Of a DNA stretch of 64,000 bases, positions 1 through 8,522 are shown piece by piece. The notes beneath the pieces are model-generated. The model was not told the origin of the DNA, did not search any database, and saw nothing but the letters and a program-made list of their open reading frames with translations. A program made the translations under genes and the position numbers. Position 1 is the stretch's first letter. Each line of letters opens with the position of its first letter. The DNA is from UBA1672 sp033851915 (GTDB taxonomy: Bacteria > Pseudomonadota > Alphaproteobacteria > Micavibrionales > Micavibrionaceae), in NCBI GenBank assembly GCA_033851915.1, contig JAWSVM010000001.1:806001-870000 (forward strand), in the 5' to 3' direction.

Positions 1-1
1 T

Positions 2-427
2 TTTGATGAGAAACTGCATTTTGGTGTTATGGCTTGTCCGTTAATGACGCCGCAAATGTGCGCGGCATTTCCTAAATTCGATCAGATAGATGATGCGCTT
101 ATTGCAAAAATTGTTGAACCGATTGGGAATGCTATATCCGAAATGAAGAAACATGGCGCGGCCAAAAATCGTATCCGTATTCGTTTATTTGGCGGTGCTG
201 ATTTGCCGGATGACGAACAAGAGTGCGGGACAAAAAACTATGTGTTTGTTAAGGAATATCTGAAAAGTAAGCAATTATCTGTGATGGGTGAAGATATTGG
301 TGGCACACATCTTCGTCGTGTGCATTTTTTGCCGAATATTGGCAGTGTGACGCGCTTTTCCTTGAGAAGAGGCGATGATTTTGACAATTTGAAGCAAGCT
401 GAATTGTCGTATTTCGGCACATTGTAA
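2..427 (+). CDS. CheD-like chemoreceptor glutamine deamidase, C-terminal part
   Basis: The reading frame is open to the left edge, so the 5' end is missing. The visible part matches the second half of CheD, which deamidates glutamines on chemoreceptors and interacts with CheC. Recognisable blocks are RIRLFGGADL, CGTKNYVFVKEYL and GEDIGGTHLRRVHFLPNIG, in the usual CheD order and spacing. In CheD the catalytic histidine sits in a GxMAH segment; here the aligned segment reads GVMAC, so the histidine appears to be a cysteine. The nucleophilic cysteine would lie outside the window. The family assignment is fairly safe; whether the enzyme is active is uncertain. No other chemotaxis gene is visible. 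Confidence 0.7.
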   Translation, partial: FDEKLHFGVMACPLMTPQMCAAFPKFDQIDDALIAKIVEPIGNAISEMKKHGAAKNRIRIRLFGGADLPDDEQECGTKNYVFVKEYLKSKQLSVMGEDIGGTHLRRVHFLPNIGSVTRFSLRRGDDFDNLKQAELSYFGTL

Positions 428-522
428 ATTTTTATATGGGCGCTCGCGTTCATTTTGTTTTCGTTTTGCACGTAAACCCGTTACAAAGAGTTATCTATAT
501 CGAAATATTTTAAGGGGATGTT

Positions 523-1326
523 ATGTCTGCTGTGAAGAAAACCGCGAAGGCTGGTTTGTATCTGTTGAGTTTCTTTGTTGTCTTGTTGATTGGTGGGGCT
601 GCTTATTTATATACCAATATGGATTCGCTTGCCAAACAGTTGACCGAACAGGTCGCCAGTGATGCACTTGGTGTTCCCGTACATGTCGGCGAGATGAAAA
701 TCACGTTGGAAGACCTTAAAGTTGTCGTGCAAGATATCCGTATTGGGAATCCTAAGGGATATAAAAACCCTGATGCGATTACGATTAAAACTATTGTTAT
801 TGATGGTGATAATTTTTCAAGAGATCTTTTAACGTTTGCGCTTATTTCTGTAAGCGGCACGCATGTTAATCTGGAAGTGAACAGTGACGGCACGAATTTG
901 GCTGACATCAAAAATAATATTGCAAATAGCAGCCCGTCTACATCATCCAATCATGAAGAAGATAGTATTAAGGTTATTGTCAAAAAGTTTTCTCTAACCG
1001 GCGCGCAAATTAGTCCATCGGTCACGTTACTGGGTGGCGATTTGCCGACAGTTACTGCACCGGATATCCACTTGACGGGGATAGGGCAAAAGGAAAACGG
1101 TATTCTGGCAGAAGAGGCGATTGCGCAAATTATGGATGCGGTTTTGCAGAAGTTTAATAAATCCGCAAATGGTGCAGGCTTTTTGGAGGGCATGTCCTTA
1201 GAGATGTTGAATTCAATGGGCGTCAGCACTGCGGATGTGTTTAAAAAGAACCTGAAGAAAAGCTATAACAAAGAAGTTGAAGGATTTAAAAAGGGCTTTG
1301 GAGAGCTTAAGTCTCTGTTTGAGTAG
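523..1326 (+). CDS. AsmA-like membrane-anchored protein
   Basis: 267 residues. An N-terminal membrane helix (about residues 10-33) is followed by a region typical of the start of AsmA-family proteins: a helix ending in VASDALGVPVHVGEM and then beta-rich sequence with IRIGNPKGY. AsmA-family proteins sit in the inner membrane facing the periplasm and are linked to lipid or outer-membrane homeostasis. This one is far shorter than full AsmA proteins and ends in a lysine-rich helical tail. The start is supported by an AAGGGG ribosome site about 7 bases upstream. It lies 12 bases before the RsmC-like gene and may share a transcript with it. The exact role is unknown. Confidence 0.6.
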   Translation: MSAVKKTAKAGLYLLSFFVVLLIGGAAYLYTNMDSLAKQLTEQVASDALGVPVHVGEMKITLEDLKVVVQDIRIGNPKGYKNPDAITIKTIVIDGDNFSRDLLTFALISVSGTHVNLEVNSDGTNLADIKNNIANSSPSTSSNHEEDSIKVIVKKFSLTGAQISPSVTLLGGDLPTVTAPDIHLTGIGQKENGILAEEAIAQIMDAVLQKFNKSANGAGFLEGMSLEMLNSMGVSTADVFKKNLKKSYNKEVEGFKKGFGELKSLFE

Positions 1327-1338
1327 TGGTTTTCTTAT

Positions 1339-2367
1339 ATGTCTTTGGCTTTAAACACATTATTACACCAAATTAAAAGCGGGTCGTTTCGCCTGGATGG
1401 TGGACGGGCAGTCTTCTTGAATGCGATGTTTCATTCAGATTTGTCTGTGATGCGTGACAGCGATTTAACAATTCAGCAACATTTTAAACCTTATGAAAAT
1501 GCGTTGGTAAAGGCCGGTTTTACTGTGCAACCGGATATCCCGTGTGATGATGGGGCTTATGATGTTGTGTGTCTTCTTGTGCCTAAGAACATGGTGGAAG
1601 CGCGTTACTTTTTGGCTAGGGGGTTGCGGCTGTTACGCCGTGGGGGAGCGTTAATTTGCGCGGCAGATAATAAGGCCGGTGGAACGCGGTTGAAGAAAAT
1701 GATGCATAATTTCGGTGTGCAAGATTTATGTGATGATGCCAGAAATAAGGCGCGTGCGGTTTGGGGCGTTGTTCATGATGTGCGAGAAGCCGAGATTGAA
1801 AAAGCATTAAAGGCGGGCATTGAACAAGAGATTCTAGATGGAAAATTTGTATCACAAGCAGGTATTTTTGGCTGGGATAAGGTTGATAAAGGCTCTAATC
1901 TTTTAACACAGCATCTTCCGCCAAATTTAAAAGGTCGTGGTGCAGATTTTGGCTGTGGATATGGTTATTTATCTGCATTTTTGCTTTCTAACTGCCCAAA
2001 AATAAAACATATAAGCTGTATTGATGCGGATTATAGGGCCGTAGAGCTATGCCGTAAAAACCTTGCACAATTTAGTCAGGAAAAGCAGTTTATGTGGCGC
2101 GACTTGACGCAACGTGATGGTGGTTTGGAAAGGCTGGATTTTGTGGTGATGAACCCACCTTTTCACGAAGGAAAAAAATCCGACCTATCGATAGGGCTAA
2201 GCTTTATAGAAATGGCACATCAATCATTGCGCCGTGGCGGGTGTTTATGGATGGTCGCCAATAATCATTTATCTTATGAGCATGTCTTAAACCACACGTT
2301 TTCGGTGTGTGATAAGGTATATGAAGGACAGGGGTTTAAGATCCTTGCCGCTCTGAAACAGAAATAG
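1339..2367 (+). CDS. RsmC/RlmG-like rRNA (guanine-N2) methyltransferase
   Basis: 342 residues with the two-part layout of RsmC: a degenerate N-terminal methyltransferase-like half and an active C-terminal half. The C-terminal half has the SAM-binding motif DFGCGYGY (residues 203-210) and the catalytic NPPFH motif (272-276), which is typical of N2-guanine methylation of rRNA (16S G1207 for RsmC, 23S G1835 for RlmG). The sequence alone does not decide between these two substrates. The last 32 bases overlap the 3' end of the AAA+ ATPase gene on the other strand. Confidence 0.75.
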   Translation: MSLALNTLLHQIKSGSFRLDGGRAVFLNAMFHSDLSVMRDSDLTIQQHFKPYENALVKAGFTVQPDIPCDDGAYDVVCLLVPKNMVEARYFLARGLRLLRRGGALICAADNKAGGTRLKKMMHNFGVQDLCDDARNKARAVWGVVHDVREAEIEKALKAGIEQEILDGKFVSQAGIFGWDKVDKGSNLLTQHLPPNLKGRGADFGCGYGYLSAFLLSNCPKIKHISCIDADYRAVELCRKNLAQFSQEKQFMWRDLTQRDGGLERLDFVVMNPPFHEGKKSDLSIGLSFIEMAHQSLRRGGCLWMVANNHLSYEHVLNHTFSVCDKVYEGQGFKILAALKQK

Positions 2368-3610
2368 CATCAACAGATACTTTGGATTTTTCTTGTTCGT
2401 TTTTCTCAGGTTTTGGTGTTTCTTCTTGTTTGTTTTGTGGTTTTTCCTCAGGTTCTTGGGCGAGTGGCTCTGCAGGAGCATCTGTGTTTTCAGAGCCTGA
2501 TTGTTGTTCAGCTTCTTGAGAGGCTTTGATGACTTCTTTTTGCTTTTGATCTTCCTTTACCTGTTCTTCCTGAAAACCCTCATCTGCTTTGATATTTTTC
2601 AATTGAGCAGATGGGTTATAAGCTACTTTTTCTTTGGTCTCTACTTCTACCTCTACTCTACCTTCTAAAATCTCAACCTCTTCACTGATTTTGCGGAGCT
2701 GTTTGTCGTCATGCATGGCTTTTGCATTAAGGCCTGTTTCTCTGGCAACCATGTAATAAATTGAATCAACATCAACGTCCTGATCAATACCTTTGTGCAT
2801 AACGTGATAGGCAAGCGCCGCATCTGCGGTGATGATTGATTTATCCGGTTGGTTTCTTTTGCGCATATGTTCTTCGGTTAAACGCACGATCAGCATAAGA
2901 AGATCATCGGGGATTGTCACTTTATGGTGTTTTTCTAGACCCGGGCGCAATGCTTTCATAATTGCGTATGTTTCGGGGATATTCGGAGCTTTCAAGAATA
3001 CCTTTTGAAAACGTCTGTCCATGGCGGGGTCTTGTGCGACATACATGCGGAATTCATCCAGCGTTGTCGCGCCGATCATCAGCAGGTCACCGGCGGTTAG
3101 ATATGGTTTGATTGTATCTGATAGGCCAGCATATGAGCTGCCGACACAATTTGGCATGATTTGGTGCATTTCATCGAGAAACAGGATGATACGTGGGTTC
3201 TCGGGGTTATGATAGCGCTCAGCCACTCCTTTACAGAGAGGCAAAAAGCGATCCTGAAATTCCGCGCGGGATGTTGTTCCTGATGCCATACGCGCAAGGT
3301 CAACTTCTAAAACACGGGCGTTGTGCAAATAGTCCGGAACGTTTCCTGCAACAATTGTTTGGGCAAGACCAACAACGGCAGCCGTTTTACCAACACCGGC
3401 AGGGGCAAGGAAACAAACGTTTTTACGTCCTTTTTGCAGGAGAATCAAAATACAGTCACCGATCTCTTTATCACGTCCTGTGATCGGGCCATAACGGCCT
3501 TCACGTTCAAGTTGTGTGAAGTCGGTGCAATAGTTTTTGATTAGATCTTCCAGCTTCTCGTCTGATACGGAATAATCCCACTTCTCGGTCATCTTTATTC
3601 TTTCATTCAT
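2336..3610 (-). CDS. stand-alone single-module Clp-type AAA+ ATPase
   Basis: 424 residues resembling only the first nucleotide-binding module of ClpA/ClpB/ClpC. It has Walker A APAGVGKT (69-76), Walker B ILFLDEMH (142-149), sensor 1 within IGATTLDEF (179-187) and arginine fingers in MDRRF (R199/R200). There is no Clp N-domain, no coiled-coil middle domain and no second ATPase module. After about residue 310 the protein turns into a low-complexity tail rich in Glu, Lys and Gln. ClpA/ClpC-type tripeptide loops for ClpP docking are not evident. A second in-frame ATG at residue 7 (position 3592) has a better purine-rich upstream stretch and may be the true start. The substrate is unknown. Confidence 0.65.
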   Translation of the reverse strand: MNERIKMTEKWDYSVSDEKLEDLIKNYCTDFTQLEREGRYGPITGRDKEIGDCILILLQKGRKNVCFLAPAGVGKTAAVVGLAQTIVAGNVPDYLHNARVLEVDLARMASGTTSRAEFQDRFLPLCKGVAERYHNPENPRIILFLDEMHQIMPNCVGSSYAGLSDTIKPYLTAGDLLMIGATTLDEFRMYVAQDPAMDRRFQKVFLKAPNIPETYAIMKALRPGLEKHHKVTIPDDLLMLIVRLTEEHMRKRNQPDKSIITADAALAYHVMHKGIDQDVDVDSIYYMVARETGLNAKAMHDDKQLRKISEEVEILEGRVEVEVETKEKVAYNPSAQLKNIKADEGFQEEQVKEDQKQKEVIKASQEAEQQSGSENTDAPAEPLAQEPEEKPQNKQEETPKPEKNEQEKSKVSVDAISVSERQGS

Positions 3611-3692
3611 CGTTTGGATGATAGTAACGCAGAAATACGTTGTATTCCACCATAGCGGTAGAATATTAAGCAGACTTTAACAGTAGGAATTT

Positions 3693-4592
3693 TTATTGAG
3701 CGAAATATTGGCTGGAATATCCTTGCGCGTAAAGTGCGGCGGTGAGATCACCATATAAGATACAATTGCCGATATCTTCTTTAACGGCTTCCTTGGGGTG
3801 ATAGCCAATGCCCAATCCTGCCATTTTCAGCATCGGTAGGTCGTTTGCACCATCACCAATGGTTAGACAGTCTTCTGCCATTAGGCTTAAGTCTTTGAGG
3901 TAATGCTCAAGGAATTCAACCTTGGAATATTTATCTAAAATAGGGTCGATAACATTCCCTGTCAGGGCATCGCCTTGAATGTCTAATGTATTGCCGTGGT
4001 TAAAGCTGAAACCACAGCGATCGGCAATATCTTGTGTGAAGAATGTAAAGCCGCCGGACACAAGAACGCAGGCACTTCCTGATTTACGCATGGTTTGGAC
4101 GAAAATTTCCGCGCCGGGGTTCAGTGTTGTTTCATCCAGCGTGGCGCGTAAAGCTGTTGTTTTTAAGCCTTTCAGTAAGCCAACGCGTTCTCGTAAGGCG
4201 GCATGAAAATCAAGCTCACCTTCCATGGCGCGCTGTGTTATTTCTGCGATTTTATCTTTAATGCCTGCATAAGCGGCAAGTTCGTCCAGCGTTTCAGAGG
4301 AAGCGATTGTGCTGTCCATATCGGCGAGAAGAAGTTTTTTCTGGCGGTTTTTATTTTTTGTGACAAAGAAATCAATGCGATCTTTTTCGAGAGTGTCGCG
4401 TAAATGGGCAATCAGTGATGATTGCGCATCGTCCGATATAGCGATCTCTGCTGCGATGTCTTTATCCAGCCAAATAAGTTTGCTGGTGAATTTTAAATTA
4501 TAGGCGTCAATAATATGCCCTATATCCTTAAAATGCTTTTCTGTTACGGGCGTTGCTTTTGCAGATGCAACCAATGTTAGGATGTAACTCAT
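3693..4592 (-). CDS. serB: phosphoserine phosphatase SerB
   Basis: 299 residues. This HAD-family phosphatase catalyses the last step of serine biosynthesis, hydrolysing O-phosphoserine to serine. The nucleophile motif DMDST is at residues 91-95, motif II SGG at 179-181, and the Mg-binding motif GDGAND at 246-251. About 85 residues precede the HAD core, as in other proteobacterial SerB proteins, and may form a degenerate ACT-like domain. It is divergent from serC, and the 145-bp gap between them should hold promoters for both. serA lies 2 kb further on, giving a local serine cluster. Confidence 0.92.
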   Translation of the reverse strand: MSYILTLVASAKATPVTEKHFKDIGHIIDAYNLKFTSKLIWLDKDIAAEIAISDDAQSSLIAHLRDTLEKDRIDFFVTKNKNRQKKLLLADMDSTIASSETLDELAAYAGIKDKIAEITQRAMEGELDFHAALRERVGLLKGLKTTALRATLDETTLNPGAEIFVQTMRKSGSACVLVSGGFTFFTQDIADRCGFSFNHGNTLDIQGDALTGNVIDPILDKYSKVEFLEHYLKDLSLMAEDCLTIGDGANDLPMLKMAGLGIGYHPKEAVKEDIGNCILYGDLTAALYAQGYSSQYFAQ

Positions 4593-4737
4593 ATTAAAAA
4601 TTTCTACCTTTTGATTTTTATGACGATAATTTAAAGAAAAACACTTGTCAGCGGCGCATAAATTCCGTAACGCTTGGGCGTCGCTCTTTAATTAAAGCAC
4701 TTACATATTAATTATATATCAATAACGGTGAAATCAA

Positions 4738-5910
4738 ATGGAAAAGCCAGCAATAAAACCTAAAAACCCTAATTTTTCTTCAGGCCCGTGTTCAAAACGC
4801 CCTGGTTGGAGTCTTGATAAGCTATCAGGCGCTATGCTTGGTCGTTCTCACCGCGCCGCGCCGCTTAAGGCAAAGCTGAAAGAAGTGATAGAGCTTCAGC
4901 GCACTTTGCTTGGCATTCCTGCGGATTACAAGGTTGGTATTGTGCCGGCATCTGACACTGGTGCATTTGAAATGGCGATGTGGTCTATGTTGGGGCAACG
5001 CGGCGTTGATGTTTTTGCGTGGGAAGCATTCTCTGGTGATTGGCTGAAAGATATCACGGGACAGTTGAAACTGGATGACGTGAATAAGTATCAGGTTGGC
5101 TATGGTGAATTGCCCGATATGTCACAGGCAGATCCTGCGCGTGACACGGTATTTGTCTGGAACGGTACGACCAGTGGTGTGCGGGTTCCTAATGGTAACT
5201 GGATTTCTGAAAGCCGTGAAGGTTTAACATTTTGTGACGCGACATCGGCTGTGTTTGCCTATGATATGCCATGGGATAAGCTGGATGTGACGACATGGTC
5301 ATGGCAGAAGGTTCTTGGCGGGGAAGCGGCGCACGGCATGATTGCCTTGTCACCGCGCGCGGTTGCACGTTTAGAGAGTTATGCGCCTGATCGTCCATTG
5401 CCGAAAATATTCCGTATGACCAAAGGGTCGGGCGATAATATTAAGCTGAACGCCGGTATTTTTGAGGGGGCGACGATTAATACGCCGTCTATGCTGGCGA
5501 TTGAAGATGCACTTGATGCGCTGAACTGGGTTGACCATATTGGCGGCGTTGAGGCCAGCATCAGACGCGCCGAGCTGAATTACGGAGCCTTGAAAGAATG
5601 GGTCGATCAAACTGATTGGGTGGATTTCCTTGCTGTGGATGAAGCCACGCGTTCAACCACCTCTGTGTGCTTGAATATTGTTGATGGTTGGTTTTCTGCT
5701 TTGCCTGCGGAAGAAAAAATACCATTCATCAAAGCGATGACTAAATTGCTTGATGAAGAGGGGGCGGCCTATGATATCGCAGGATATCGTGATGCGCCTG
5801 CGGGTTTACGCATCTGGTGTGGCGCAACGGTGTCTATAACCGATGTCAAAGAATTATGCCCGTGGCTTGATTGGGCCTATGCAACGGCGCAGGAAACTGC
5901 GCAGGGGTAA
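4738..5910 (+). CDS. serC: phosphoserine aminotransferase SerC, alphaproteobacterial type
   Basis: 390 residues. This PLP enzyme converts 3-phosphohydroxypyruvate and glutamate to phosphoserine and 2-oxoglutarate. The PLP-binding lysine is K191 in TWSWQKVLGGEAAHG, the form seen in the alphaproteobacterial SerC group. The N-terminal NFSSGPCSKRPGW is also typical of that group. It is transcribed divergently from serB and in the same direction as serA, with the convergent pcp-like gene between them. Its TAA stop (5908-5910) directly abuts the stop codon of the pcp-like gene on the other strand with no base between. Confidence 0.93.
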   Translation: MEKPAIKPKNPNFSSGPCSKRPGWSLDKLSGAMLGRSHRAAPLKAKLKEVIELQRTLLGIPADYKVGIVPASDTGAFEMAMWSMLGQRGVDVFAWEAFSGDWLKDITGQLKLDDVNKYQVGYGELPDMSQADPARDTVFVWNGTTSGVRVPNGNWISESREGLTFCDATSAVFAYDMPWDKLDVTTWSWQKVLGGEAAHGMIALSPRAVARLESYAPDRPLPKIFRMTKGSGDNIKLNAGIFEGATINTPSMLAIEDALDALNWVDHIGGVEASIRRAELNYGALKEWVDQTDWVDFLAVDEATRSTTSVCLNIVDGWFSALPAEEKIPFIKAMTKLLDEEGAAYDIAGYRDAPAGLRIWCGATVSITDVKELCPWLDWAYATAQETAQG

Positions 5911-6462
5911 CTATGTGCTTAAATCAGGGGCGTCTTGTGCAGGGCTTTGCATTTTTTGTAAAATATCTGTGACTTGTTGTGCATGTTCGTCATGATTGCC
6001 TAAAACTGGAATATGGGTGAAGGCAACGGGTATGTTTCCATTTTCTTTCGCCCAATTCATTCCTTGAAGATATATCTGATTGCAATAATAGCTGCCAATA
6101 GAGCTGCTTTTGTGCTGTTCATCAATATTCGATACAAAATCAGATGTAATGGTTTTTGCAAAGAGCTGTTTTAGCGGCAATGTGCTGACGGATGTGTCGT
6201 AAGCAAAAGGCTCTAGCCTTATGTTTTGTGGCGGAAGTAAAAGATGTTCTCCCATTGATAAGATGCCCGTAGGTTTTTCCTTGTTCAGAAAATCCAAGAA
6301 TTGCGAGATGGATTTTTCAGATGTCGGTAGGGTTTTATATAGGAATTCTTCACCATGTGTTTGTTGTATTTGATTGATAATTCGCTGGCTTGTGTTCTCG
6401 CCGCGAAACCACGCGCCAATTAGGCCAAATGGTTCAAATGCTGTTATTAAAATTTTACTCAT
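5911..6462 (-). CDS. pyroglutamyl-peptidase I (C15) family protein
   Basis: 183 residues. The opening ILITAFEPFG is the family signature. The Glu-Cys-His triad of peptidase family C15 is visible as E84 (IRLEPFAYD), C127 (IGSYYCNQIY) and H150 (AFTHIP). These cytoplasmic enzymes remove N-terminal pyroglutamate from peptides. The protein is slightly shorter than the usual 200-215 residues and quite divergent, so activity is probable but not certain. It ends flush against serC on the opposite strand and starts 151 bp from serA, so the gap probably carries divergent promoters. Confidence 0.75.
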   Translation of the reverse strand: MSKILITAFEPFGLIGAWFRGENTSQRIINQIQQTHGEEFLYKTLPTSEKSISQFLDFLNKEKPTGILSMGEHLLLPPQNIRLEPFAYDTSVSTLPLKQLFAKTITSDFVSNIDEQHKSSSIGSYYCNQIYLQGMNWAKENGNIPVAFTHIPVLGNHDEHAQQVTDILQKMQSPAQDAPDLST

Positions 6463-6619
6463 CTTCTAATTATTCTTTGTTCGAGGTGTGGGGGATTGTA
6501 TATGAGTTCTGATGTTATGTTAATGAAAATTATATAAAAAATTATCTTTACATCTGCTTTGAACGTGCGTACTTCTGAAAGCCTGTTTACCTAAACAAGA
6601 CAAAATTAGGAGTATGAAA

Positions 6620-8197
6620 ATGCCAAAAGTCTTAATCAGCGACAAGCTGGACCCTTTGGCCGTGGAAATATTTGAGAAAAACGGCGTAGACGTTGATTTC
6701 AAACCCGGCCTATCTGTTGAAGAACAACTCGCAATTATTGATCAGTATGATGGCCTCGCCATTCGATCATCGACGGTTGTTACCCCTGAAATGATTGCCA
6801 AAGCAACGAATTTGAAAGTTGTTGGCCGCGCCGGAATCGGTGTTGATAATGTCGACATCCCTAGTTGTACGTCTGCGGGCGTGGTGGTTATGAATACACC
6901 GTTCGGTAACTCCATCACAACGGCGGAGCACGCGATTTCCATGATGATGGCTTTGGCGCGTGATATTCCGCAAGCCAATGCGAGTACGCATGCCGGTAAG
7001 TGGGAAAAGAAACGCTTTATGGGCACCGAGCTTTATAACAAGACGTGCGGCGTTATCGGGTGCGGTAATATTGGCGGCATTGCGGCGGATCGCGCATTAG
7101 GTTTGCGTATGAAAGTCGTGGCGTATGACCCCTTCCTAACCGAAGAGCGTGCAGCCGAGATCGGTGTTGAGAAGGTTGAACTGGACGAGTTATTCGCCCG
7201 CGCAGACTTCATCACTATTCACGTTCCGAAGAATGAACATACAACAGGCCTTATCAATAAAGATACGATCGCGAAGATGAAAGATGGTGTGCGCATTATC
7301 AATTGTGCGCGCGGCGGTATTGTTGTTGAGGCTGATCTGAAGGATGCGCTTGATTCCGGTAAGGTTGCCGGCGCGGCTTTGGATGTGTTCGAAGTTGAAC
7401 CTGCAAAAGAAAATGTTCTCTTCGGTCATGATAAAGTGATTTGTACACCGCATTTGGGGGCTTCTACGACAGAGGCGCAAGTGAATGTTGCGATACAAGT
7501 GGCTGAGCAAATGTCGGATTACTTGGTTAGAGGCGGCGTAACGAATGCGTTGAACATGCCGTCCGTTTCTGCGGAAGATGCACCGAAGCTAAAGCCTTAT
7601 TTGAAATTGGCGGAACAGTTGGGTGCGTTTGCAGGTCAAATTACCGAGCACGCGATTGAATCCATTGAAATTGAATATTGCGGTACGATTACGGATGTGA
7701 ATACAGATCCGATTACCTCAACGTTGATTGCTAATTTGCTGAAAACGCAATTAGACAGTGTGAATATGGTGAATGCGCTGCAAATTGCGGAAAGTCGTGG
7801 TATTAAAATCAAGCAAAGCTACGATAATAATGCTCAGCAATGGCGTTCACTGATTAACATTATTGTGACAACGCAGGAACGTACCCGCAATGTCACAGGC
7901 ACATTGTTTACAGGCAAAGAGCCACGTATTGTTAATATTGAAGGCGTGCCGATTGAGGTGACATTGACGGAAAACATGTTGTTTATTCGTAATGAGGATA
8001 AGCCCGGCCTGATTGGTGGTCTTGGGACTATTCTGGCGGATGCAGGGCAAAATATTGCCGGTTTCCATTTGGGACGCCAAGATTGTGGTGAAAATGCCAT
8101 TTGTCTTGTGGCGCTGGATGGGCCGTTGTCAGATGCATTGTTTGATGATGTATCAAACTTGCCGCAGATACAAAATGTGAAGCGTTTAAATTTCTGA
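6620..8197 (+). CDS. serA: D-3-phosphoglycerate dehydrogenase SerA
   Basis: Long-form enzyme, 525 residues from the preferred start. It oxidises 3-phosphoglycerate to 3-phosphohydroxypyruvate, the first step of serine synthesis. The NAD-binding motif is GCGNIGG (about residues 148-154), followed by the catalytic His in CTPHLGASTTEAQ, an intervening (ASB) domain and a C-terminal ACT domain (roughly 450-525) that normally binds serine for feedback control. An upstream in-frame ATG at 6614 is only one base after the AGGAG site (6608-6612), whereas the ATG at 6620 is 7 bases away, so 6620 is chosen. A clear terminator follows the gene. Confidence 0.94.
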   Translation: MPKVLISDKLDPLAVEIFEKNGVDVDFKPGLSVEEQLAIIDQYDGLAIRSSTVVTPEMIAKATNLKVVGRAGIGVDNVDIPSCTSAGVVVMNTPFGNSITTAEHAISMMMALARDIPQANASTHAGKWEKKRFMGTELYNKTCGVIGCGNIGGIAADRALGLRMKVVAYDPFLTEERAAEIGVEKVELDELFARADFITIHVPKNEHTTGLINKDTIAKMKDGVRIINCARGGIVVEADLKDALDSGKVAGAALDVFEVEPAKENVLFGHDKVICTPHLGASTTEAQVNVAIQVAEQMSDYLVRGGVTNALNMPSVSAEDAPKLKPYLKLAEQLGAFAGQITEHAIESIEIEYCGTITDVNTDPITSTLIANLLKTQLDSVNMVNALQIAESRGIKIKQSYDNNAQQWRSLINIIVTTQERTRNVTGTLFTGKEPRIVNIEGVPIEVTLTENMLFIRNEDKPGLIGGLGTILADAGQNIAGFHLGRQDCGENAICLVALDGPLSDALFDDVSNLPQIQNVKRLNF

Positions 8198-8227
8198 GAT
8201 TAAACCCTTCATTCTGTAAAGATGATA

Positions 8228-8259
8228 GAGCCTGCATGCATGTGTAGGCTCTTCTTTTA
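8228..8259 (+). terminator. Rho-independent terminator of serA
   Basis: Perfect 6-bp stem GAGCCT/AGGCTC (8228-8233 and 8246-8251) with a 12-base loop, followed directly by TTCTTTT. It lies 31 bases after the serA stop. Confidence 0.8.
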
Positions 8260-8393
8260 TATACAGTACTTTTCTCCTGTCTAAGCGACTGATTTTTATT
8301 GGTTTAATTCTTATATCTGTTCATCTGTTCAGGGTTGTGGCGGGATGCTTTGGTGTTATGCTCAGATCTCACCTTACCTTTGTCATAATTTCT

Positions 8394-8487
8394 TTGACAA
8401 TTTAGTCATAATTCTGTTATGTACACTCACCATTTGTTAATAAATGGTTAACGATAAAACTTGAAACGGCGGGTAATGATTTCAAGT
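8394..8487 (+). promoter_or_regulatory. Putative promoter and operator-like inverted repeat of the adhesin gene
   Basis: The 325-bp gap between serA and the adhesin gene contains the serA terminator and then this region. TTGACA (8394-8399) is a perfect -35 box, but the -10 at the right distance (around 8417-8423) is poor, so the promoter call is tentative. Downstream there is a perfect 8-bp inverted repeat ACTTGAAA/TTTCAAGT (8459-8466 and 8480-8487) with a 13-base spacer. It could be a regulator-binding site or an mRNA hairpin. The adhesin ribosome site AAGGGAG follows at about 8506-8512. Confidence 0.35.
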
Positions 8488-8522
8488 TAAACGGGCTTAA
8501 TTGCGTAAGGGAGTGCTGCTAC

